NCBI GenBank assembly: GCA_949298985.1
Contig: CASFYV010000009.1
Span: 1 to 38,571 of the forward strand
Direction of reading: 5' to 3'
Length of the DNA stretch: 38,571 nucleotides
Source of the DNA: an uncultured bacterium
GTDB lineage: Bacteria; Cyanobacteriota; Vampirovibrionia; Gastranaerophilales; Gastranaerophilaceae
The translations under genes were made by a program, and so were the position numbers. The notes beneath the pieces are model-generated. The model did no database searches and was not told where the DNA came from. It worked only from the letters and a program-made list of their open reading frames with translations. Positions 32,599 to 38,571 of the stretch are shown one piece after another. How positions within the stretch are numbered: the stretch's first letter is position 1; each line of letters opens with the position of its first letter.

Positions 32599-33628
32599 AA
32601 AAGTTGCAGTAGCTCTATCGGGAGGTATTGATAGTAGTGTAACAGCTTTATTATTAAAACAGCAGGGGTATGATGTTGTTGGGTTTACCGCAAGAACAAC
32701 AAATTCGGAAGAATCAAAAATTGTTGTAAATAATGCAGGCAAAGTTGCCCAAAAGCTTGGCATTCCTTTTTTTGAAGTTGATGTTATAAACACTTTTAAA
32801 GAAAAAGTAATAGACTATTTTGAAGATTCTTATAAATTTGGAGAGACACCAAATCCTTGTATAATGTGTAATAAATTTATTAAATGGGGAAAGTTATATG
32901 ATTATGCAATAAATGAATTAAAAGCTGATTATATAGCAACAGGACATTATGCAAATATTAAAAAGATTAATGGTATATATAAACTTTATCCGGCTTCTGA
33001 TGAATATAAAGATCAATTGTATTTTTTATTTTTGCTTAATCAAGAACAATTAATGAGAACATTATTCCCACTTTCAAAATATAAAAAAGAAGATGTTAGA
33101 AAAATTGCTATAGAAAATGATTTACCAAGTAAATCATCTAAAGAAAGTCAAGATATTTGTTTTATAAAGCCTCCTATGACAACTAAAAAATACTTAAATA
33201 ACATTTTAGAGCCTAAAAAAGGATTGTTTATAGAGAAAAGAACAGGTAAAAAATTAGGTAAACACAGTGGTTATTGGCAATATACAGTTGGGCAAAGAAA
33301 AGGTATAGGTCTTGCCGCTCCGGAAGCTTTATATGTTACAGAAATAGATCCTGTAACTAATATAGTTTATGTAGGGTATAAAGATGAACTTTTTAGTAAT
33401 GAGTTAATTTTAAAAAGTATAAATTGGAGTTATCCAATTAATAGCAAAGAATTTGATGCGAATGTAAAAATAAGATATAATATGCAAGCAGTTTCTGCAA
33501 AAATAAAAATTAGTAATGATAAAATTATAATAAAATTTGACATCCCAGTTTCTGCAATTGCAAAAGGTCAAGCGTGTGTTATTTATAATAAAGAAGATGG
33601 TCATCTTATGGGTGGGACTTTTATATAA
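32591..33628 (+). CDS. mnmA: tRNA-specific 2-thiouridylase MnmA
   Basis: A 345-residue MnmA, which thiolates U34 of Lys, Glu and Gln tRNAs using sulfur relayed to its cysteines. The PP-loop SGGIDSSV (10-17) binds ATP. Catalytic cysteines are C90 (TPNPCIMCN) and C190 (SQDICFI). The ATGHYA motif and GQRKGIGL in the C-terminal half are also diagnostic. Length is close to the usual ~360-370, slightly short. It begins inside the last codons of the 239-aa gene. Confidence 0.95.
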   Translation: MNKKVAVALSGGIDSSVTALLLKQQGYDVVGFTARTTNSEESKIVVNNAGKVAQKLGIPFFEVDVINTFKEKVIDYFEDSYKFGETPNPCIMCNKFIKWGKLYDYAINELKADYIATGHYANIKKINGIYKLYPASDEYKDQLYFLFLLNQEQLMRTLFPLSKYKKEDVRKIAIENDLPSKSSKESQDICFIKPPMTTKKYLNNILEPKKGLFIEKRTGKKLGKHSGYWQYTVGQRKGIGLAAPEALYVTEIDPVTNIVYVGYKDELFSNELILKSINWSYPINSKEFDANVKIRYNMQAVSAKIKISNDKIIIKFDIPVSAIAKGQACVIYNKEDGHLMGGTFI

Positions 33629-33788
33629 CTAATAGTGTAGTCATAAAAATTTTCAAAATACTAATACTTGTAGAATATAATTATCATTTGAAATATTTAA
33701 ATTTTTTATTTTAAGGAATTTAGATTTTTTATAATATATTTTTAATATTAATTTTTGTAAAATTTTATTACAATTTCTTAATAATTTC

Positions 33789-33815
33789 TAAAGATAAATA
33801 AAGTAATGCCGTAAT
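33789..33815 (+). promoter_or_regulatory. Sigma-28 (flagellar) type promoter
   Basis: TAAA (33789-33792), 15 nt, then GCCGTAAT (33808-33815). This is close to the sigma-28/FliA consensus TAAA-N15-GCCGATAA, and the GCCG core stands out in such an AT-rich region. It lies 33 nt before the ATG at 33849 and is followed by AAAGGAG. The same GCCGTAA box precedes the gene at 38459. Confidence 0.6.
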
Positions 33816-33848
33816 AATAGGATAAGTTATATAAGAAAAGGAGTTGTT

Positions 33849-36800
33849 ATGTTTTTTTTTAACAGAAATTTATTTTTAAATACTGGAAGTTCAAATACAT
33901 ATAGTGGAATACAAAATAAGGAAATTAATAAAAAAGTTATAGAGAAAACTGAACAAGTTGTAGGAAAAGTAATTTCAGATAATACAGAAAAAAAGGTTCT
34001 TTCTGATCTAGAGATTTCTCTAGATACAAATTCCTTATTAGCAAATAAAAATATTTTTATAGGTAATAATCAAGAAGAAATAAAATATGAATATGTAACT
34101 CAGACTCAAACAGAAACAAAAAATGTTAGTATTAATATTGATGCTATTGTCTCTAATAGTTCTTTAGCAGTTGATTATCGTCAAAATACTGTTAGAACGA
34201 CAAAAAAAACACTTTCATATAATACAGCATATTCAAGAGCAAAAAGTTTAGCAAAAGAAGATTTAAATAAATTAGCAGAAGAATTAAGAAATCAAATAAA
34301 AAAACAAATGGGAAACCAATTTGATGCTTCTAAAGTAGAAGATTTAATAAATCAAGCTATACAAAAAACAATTGATGAATTTTCAGATAATCAAAAGAAA
34401 AGTAGTTTTAAGCCAAGTTCTAATACAGATGGGTTTGTAGCTTTGAAAAGTGGACTTTTTGGTGTAAGAAAACAAGGTTCATATAATTTACAATCTCTTT
34501 GTAATACTTTTTTAACAAATTTTAGTAATATTTCTCAAAATAAGCTTCAATATACAGAAACAAAAGAGGTTGTAGTAAAAGTTCCGATTATAAATTCAGA
34601 ACCTACTCAAGAAAATAATGATGTTATTGATAATACAGAAATAAAAAATGAAGATGATGTATCAAATTCATCAGGAATTTCTCAAAAAGAAGAAAATCAA
34701 GATCAAATTAATAATGACGGTATTGATGAAACAATTACAGAATCTGGAAATACTGTGAAAAAATTTGAGTTTACTAGTGATTTATTAGTAGATAAATCAT
34801 TAATACAAGATAGTTCTCTTGCAGATGATTATAAGAATGGAGTCTCTAAAGAAGAAACAAATTCTATTCGTCAAAAAGCTCTTGATGCAATAAATATTAA
34901 GGCTACAGAAGATTTAAACATTGTCGCAGATTTGGTAAAAGAAGATTTAAGTCGGAAATTAGGTTCCAATTATAACTCAGAAAAAATGGATGAGATTTTG
35001 GATAATATTATTAAAAAAACAGTTAATCACTATGATAAAAATGGTTTATATAGTTTAAAAAGTAATAATAATTATACTAACTGGACTTATTCATATAATA
35101 CAAAGAATATGGTTAATTTATTTGTAGAATTTTATAACAATTATATAAATGAAAATATTTCTACTCAAAATGCTGAAAAAATTATAAGTACAAATATAGA
35201 AAATAAAAGAGTAGAATTAGAAGAAAAGAAAGACGAATTAAAATTTTTAGCAAGTTGTGATTTACCAAATGCAATTTTAGAAACAAGTTATGAAAATATA
35301 TATAATGATATATTAAACAATCTAGATGCTAATAATTATAAAGATGCAGAAAAAAATATACAAGATAGAGTAAATCAAGAATTATTAAATATAAGTGGAA
35401 CTCCTGCAATAATAAAGAATAAAGCATCCGTAATATTAGGAGATACGATATCATATTATCAAGCAACAATGGGGTTAGATTTTAATACATCTCCATATAA
35501 AGAGGTATTTGAAAAAGCATTAGATAATACAATAGAAAAAACAATAGATTCAAATACTGAAAAGTGTGATATTGTAAAATTAACAGAAGATTTCGAAGCA
35601 GAAATCAGTTTAGTGCTTTCTGAAGTAATTTTATCAAAAGAAAGTTCTGTAGAAAGTAATACTCAAACAGTTTCCAGATTATCAAGAGCATCAGTTACAG
35701 ATCCTATAAAAGAAGCCAAACCAACAGATCCTCCAATAGTTACAGAATATCCTGCAAAAACTCCGGGAGGAAGTAGTTTCAAATTAATTGATTATACTTA
35801 TGAAAGAACAAGTAAGTCAGGAAGAACTCTTACATTGACAAAGATTAATGAAGGAATGAATGGTGCAATACTTGAAATTACAACTCCAGATGGAAAAACT
35901 TCGCAAATAAAAATAAAAATAGGTCCATTAATACCTAAAAATAAAATAGAAGAGTTAATGAATGTTATAAGAAATCTTCCGGAAGCAAATATTCAAGATC
36001 TAGCAAAAGAAGAATGTACAATACAACTTTTCCAAAAAGCAGAGCTATCGACTAATGCTCCAGGAAAAGTTACCGCAGGAACTTATAATTTAGCAACAAA
36101 TGCAATAACAATAGATTGTAATAATATAGAAAAAATAGAACCTGCGGTATTATTGCATGAATTGGGACATGCATTGGATTATGTACCAAATGGAGCGTAT
36201 TCTATTTCGAAAGAACAAATTTCTTCAACAAAAATAAGTGATGCATTTAATGAATTAAAAGATTCAAGTAAAAAAACAGATTATTATGCATTTAAAAATA
36301 ATAGAGAATTTTTTGCAGAATATTATACATATAAATCTTTAGGATATACTAGTAATTTTGCTCAAGATTTATTTGAGAAAAAAGCATATGAAAATGTAAA
36401 TCAAGAAATGGATAAAATAATTGAAAACACACGAAAACTTGATTCTGATGCAAGAGTTAGACGAGATAAAAATGAAGATAAAAACCCTTCAGGAAATACT
36501 AATAATGGAACAACATCAGGGAATACAACAACAGGTCCAAGTAATTCAAATCCTAAGGAAGAAATTACTTCTCCAGTCGAAATAGATAAACCGGAATCTC
36601 CATCTGGTTCTAATCCATTTGAAGATTCTAAAAATGATATAAATAAATATCCAAATGTCGATAACCCTACAAATAATAATCCTTGGGATGATGTAAATAA
36701 CTTCCCAGATATTGATAATTCTGATAAAGATGATTCTTGGGATAACACAAATAATAATTCAAATCCAGGAAATTCTAATGTAAATAATAATGGAAATACT

Positions 36801-38240
36801 ACAAATACTACTACAGGTAATAATACTTCAAATCCGGGAAATAGTTCTAATGAAACAACTTTACCGGACGATGATACCAGTTCAAAACCATCTCTTGGTG
36901 ATGGAATTACGACTGATATAAATACAGGTATAAATGTAGGTGATCTTGTTAATCCTTCTACACCTACTATTCCGGGCGAAGATAGTGGTATAACAATTAC
37001 AGATAGTACGACCAATGAAGAAGTTATAAATTCATTAATAAATAAAACAATAGATTATTATACAGAAGAAGCAATAAAAGAAGCTCAAAAAATCTTTGGT
37101 GAAGATGCTAATATAAAAATAGATGTTGAATGCATTATTAATGAAGACGGTGAAATTGTTGTAAAAGTAAAAACTACAGTTTTAGATGATAAGAAAACTT
37201 CTACAGGTTCTTCTAATGATGGTTTAATAAATAATAGTAGTGATAATAATAGTAATAATCAAGGAGTTGGTGACATATCTAAATATCCACCAGGATATTA
37301 TCCTGGGGTTGGTATCAATGTAAATGATTATATTAATCCTTCTACAGGTATAATTAACACTGATAGCTTAATTTCAGATTGGTCTGCAAATGGTGGTGAA
37401 GTTTATACGTTTGATAATGTTTTTGATATTTCCAATATTTATAGTTCTTTAACAAATGCTATATCGTCAGGAGATTGGGATTCTTTTTATAGTAGTATAT
37501 CTTCCACATCATCAATGGGTTATGGCCCTTCTTATGGAGATTCTGATAGAGAAGATAATTTTGGTGATTATGTACCATCTTGGGAAAAAATAGGAAATGA
37601 CGATGAAGATTATAATCCAGTTGGTAGTCATAGTTCATCAGATTCTGTAGCAGGAAGTTGTCTTGCTATTGGTACTAGTTTTTATACTGCAGGTAGAAAA
37701 CAGGGACAGCCTTTTAGTTCAAAAGGGGGACCTGGCATGGTAGAAATTGGAAGGGGAAGATATATTTCAGAAGATGGTTATAGAATAATGAATAATTTGC
37801 CAACTAGACAAGAAGAATTTGATAAAGAATTAGATAAAATAAAAGAAAATATAAAAGAAGACAAAGATGATAGTATTGATGTAAATCACGGACCTTTTGA
37901 CAGTAGTGATCATACAAGTAATGTGCTTGATACAGATTTTGGTGAACGTCCAGATAAAATAGTGGAAGACAAAAACGATCCTTTTAAAGATAATAATTCT
38001 AATAACTCTACAAATAATAATTGGACATCTAATCAAGGTGGAACAGTGAACAGGCCAAGTGCACCAGGTTCAAATACAAGTGGTGGAACTTATACGCCTA
38101 CAAATAACAACAATAATAATCCATTTGGAGGCAGTTCTAATAATTCATCGTCTAGCGGGGGTAGAACATCAGGTAGTTCTTCTGGTAGATTCGGTGGTTC
38201 ATCCGGAGGTTTCGGAGGATCGTCCGGACGTAGGTGGTAA
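33849..38240 (+). CDS. Giant repeat protein with anthrax-lethal-factor-like metalloprotease domain
   Basis: A 1463-residue protein with no Sec signal or membrane helix. Two copies of a ~130-residue module are visible: ~95-235 (SSLAVDY, then KEDLNKLAEELRNQIKKQ) and ~308-440 (SSLADDY, then TEDLNIVADLVKEDLSRK). A diverged helical copy may lie at ~470-600. Residues ~650-860 hold a peptidase domain: HELGH (H770, E771, H774) and REFFAEYY with E824 as third ligand, the arrangement of the anthrax lethal factor/ATLF (M34-like) group. Residues ~875-1055 and ~1370-1463 are Asn/Ser/Gly/Thr-rich low complexity; the end is GGSSGRRW. A small helical-beta segment (~1056-1120) lies between. It has a sigma-28-like promoter and an intrinsic terminator and is monocistronic. 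Secreted toxin, adhesin or surface protein is inferred. Confidence 0.75.
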   Translation: MFFFNRNLFLNTGSSNTYSGIQNKEINKKVIEKTEQVVGKVISDNTEKKVLSDLEISLDTNSLLANKNIFIGNNQEEIKYEYVTQTQTETKNVSINIDAIVSNSSLAVDYRQNTVRTTKKTLSYNTAYSRAKSLAKEDLNKLAEELRNQIKKQMGNQFDASKVEDLINQAIQKTIDEFSDNQKKSSFKPSSNTDGFVALKSGLFGVRKQGSYNLQSLCNTFLTNFSNISQNKLQYTETKEVVVKVPIINSEPTQENNDVIDNTEIKNEDDVSNSSGISQKEENQDQINNDGIDETITESGNTVKKFEFTSDLLVDKSLIQDSSLADDYKNGVSKEETNSIRQKALDAINIKATEDLNIVADLVKEDLSRKLGSNYNSEKMDEILDNIIKKTVNHYDKNGLYSLKSNNNYTNWTYSYNTKNMVNLFVEFYNNYINENISTQNAEKIISTNIENKRVELEEKKDELKFLASCDLPNAILETSYENIYNDILNNLDANNYKDAEKNIQDRVNQELLNISGTPAIIKNKASVILGDTISYYQATMGLDFNTSPYKEVFEKALDNTIEKTIDSNTEKCDIVKLTEDFEAEISLVLSEVILSKESSVESNTQTVSRLSRASVTDPIKEAKPTDPPIVTEYPAKTPGGSSFKLIDYTYERTSKSGRTLTLTKINEGMNGAILEITTPDGKTSQIKIKIGPLIPKNKIEELMNVIRNLPEANIQDLAKEECTIQLFQKAELSTNAPGKVTAGTYNLATNAITIDCNNIEKIEPAVLLHELGHALDYVPNGAYSISKEQISSTKISDAFNELKDSSKKTDYYAFKNNREFFAEYYTYKSLGYTSNFAQDLFEKKAYENVNQEMDKIIENTRKLDSDARVRRDKNEDKNPSGNTNNGTTSGNTTTGPSNSNPKEEITSPVEIDKPESPSGSNPFEDSKNDINKYPNVDNPTNNNPWDDVNNFPDIDNSDKDDSWDNTNNNSNPGNSNVNNNGNTTNTTTGNNTSNPGNSSNETTLPDDDTSSKPSLGDGITTDINTGINVGDLVNPSTPTIPGEDSGITITDSTTNEEVINSLINKTIDYYTEEAIKEAQKIFGEDANIKIDVECIINEDGEIVVKVKTTVLDDKKTSTGSSNDGLINNSSDNNSNNQGVGDISKYPPGYYPGVGINVNDYINPSTGIINTDSLISDWSANGGEVYTFDNVFDISNIYSSLTNAISSGDWDSFYSSISSTSSMGYGPSYGDSDREDNFGDYVPSWEKIGNDDEDYNPVGSHSSSDSVAGSCLAIGTSFYTAGRKQGQPFSSKGGPGMVEIGRGRYISEDGYRIMNNLPTRQEEFDKELDKIKENIKEDKDDSIDVNHGPFDSSDHTSNVLDTDFGERPDKIVEDKNDPFKDNNSNNSTNNNWTSNQGGTVNRPSAPGSNTSGGTYTPTNNNNNNPFGGSSNNSSSSGGRTSGSSSGRFGGSSGGFGGSSGRRW

Positions 38241-38267
38241 CAACATTTAATAATATTATATAAAAAC

Positions 38268-38313
38268 TTCTCGCTAGACTTAAATTTAAGTTGTTTTATG
38301 CGAGAATTTTTTT
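38268..38313 (+). terminator. Intrinsic terminator of the giant protein gene
   Basis: TTCTCGC (38268-38274) / GCGAGAA (38300-38306) enclose an inner AT-rich palindrome (ACTTAAATTTAAGT) and are followed by seven T residues. It starts 27 nt after the stop codon. Confidence 0.82.
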
Positions 38314-38396
38314 ATAATAAAAATTGATGATTTGTAATCAACATTAAAAATTATTTTTTCAAAATGTAAATTTTTGTAAAAATTTCTCATAAAATT

Positions 38397-38424
38397 TAAA
38401 GTTCAAGTATAAAACTGCCGTAAA
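38397..38424 (+). promoter_or_regulatory. Second sigma-28 (flagellar) type promoter
   Basis: TAAAGTT (from 38397), with 16 nt between TAAA and GCCGTAAA (38417-38424). The -35 matches the sigma-28 consensus TAAAGTTT better than the first site, and the spacing is one base longer. Start codon is 34 nt downstream, the same distance as for the site at 33789. Confidence 0.58.
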
Positions 38425-38458
38425 CCATAATAAAGGGACAAAAAAAGGACTAAAAACA

Positions 38459-38571
38459 ATGGGAATGGCAGCATCACAAGCTAGACTGCTAACGATAACG
38501 GCAAGGATACATGATGTTGAGTATCAAGCACAATCAATCCAAAATGCCAAAGTACAGTTAGCAACACAGTC
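38459..38571 (+). CDS. N-terminus of a helical protein under a flagellar-type promoter (partial)
   Basis: The window ends 37 codons into this gene. It begins MGMAASQARLLTITARIHD and continues as one long amphipathic helix (VEYQAQSIQNAKVQLATQ). I associate this start with a family common in gut Vampirovibrionia whose function is unknown; this is from memory. The long N-terminal helix without a signal peptide is what flagellar axial proteins (flagellin, FlgL, hook proteins) have, and the sigma-28-like promoter agrees, but no axial protein family is confirmed. AAGGA lies 11 nt before the ATG. Confidence 0.65.
   Translation, partial: MGMAASQARLLTITARIHDVEYQAQSIQNAKVQLATQ

Noticed and set aside
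36479..37010. Possible CRISPR-like or tandem DNA repeats in the Asn/Thr-rich part of the giant gene.
   Set aside because: The repeats are short, irregular codon runs (AAT, ACT, TCA) within an open frame, with no constant repeat-spacer pattern.
36401..37015. A 204-codon minus-strand frame rich in Val, Ser and Phe.
   Set aside because: It is antisense to the Asn/Ser/Gly-rich low-complexity part of the giant protein; such repeats create long open antisense frames. No ribosome binding site.

Overview
The window is a very AT-rich bacterial chromosome segment (no insertion sequences, phage genes or CRISPR arrays seen) with densely packed genes on both strands. The gene mix suggests a gut-type non-photosynthetic cyanobacterial relative (Vampirovibrionia/Gastranaerophilales, formerly Melainabacteria). 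It includes a GH57 glucan branching enzyme, an AMIN-domain amidase, a flagellin start at the left edge, several large coiled-coil proteins of unknown function, and a protein start of the 'MGMAASQARLL' type at the right edge. The lineage is inferred from family content and style only; no 16S rRNA gene is present.

Layout. 1-456: 5' end of a flagellin gene on the minus strand and a 363-nt divergent spacer. 456-5760 (+): a radical SAM protein, GH57 branching enzyme, (tRNA-Arg on minus), a 73-aa small protein, proA and tyrA. 5746-9100 (-): an M16 zinc peptidase and speD. 9358-11083 (+): a small HEAT-like protein, rnhA and a coiled-coil protein. 11227-15756 (-): obgE, tadA, a TIGR02757/DUF2400 protein, a membrane-anchored TPR protein and pheA in a tight run, then rpsO. 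15825-17958 (+): tsaD and an HExxH protein. 17955-20640 (-): AMIN/Amidase_3 hydrolase and murI (cell wall pair). 20769-20897 (-): an unlisted 42-aa gene with its own terminator. 21076-25574 (+): two large, probably paralogous unknown proteins and a third unknown. 25580-26344 (-): secreted alpha/beta hydrolase. 26458-27366 (+) and 27355-28062 (-): two helical-repeat proteins, convergent. 28191-29463 (+): a 54-aa protein under a palindromic site, then prs. 29522-29700: a candidate structured RNA and a strong terminator. 29724-31620 (-): degenerate matrixin-TPR protein and an unknown. 31735-33628 (+): a 40-aa protein, its larger relative, and mnmA. 33849-38240 (+): a 1463-aa repeat protein with an anthrax-lethal-factor-like metalloprotease domain. 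38459-end (+): start of another gene.

Functional themes: amino acid synthesis (proA, tyrA, pheA), tRNA modification (tsaD, mnmA, tadA), translation (rpsO, tRNA-Arg, obgE), nucleotide and polyamine metabolism (prs, speD), cell wall turnover and precursor supply (amidase, murI) and glycogen branching. The most interesting layer is regulatory. Two sigma-28-like (flagellar) promoters sit before the ATLF-like protease gene and before the last gene. Two related pairs of long AT-rich leaders with fixed spacing precede four proteins of unknown function. The ATLF-like protein has no Sec signal, so co-expression with, and perhaps export by, the flagellar machinery is a testable idea.
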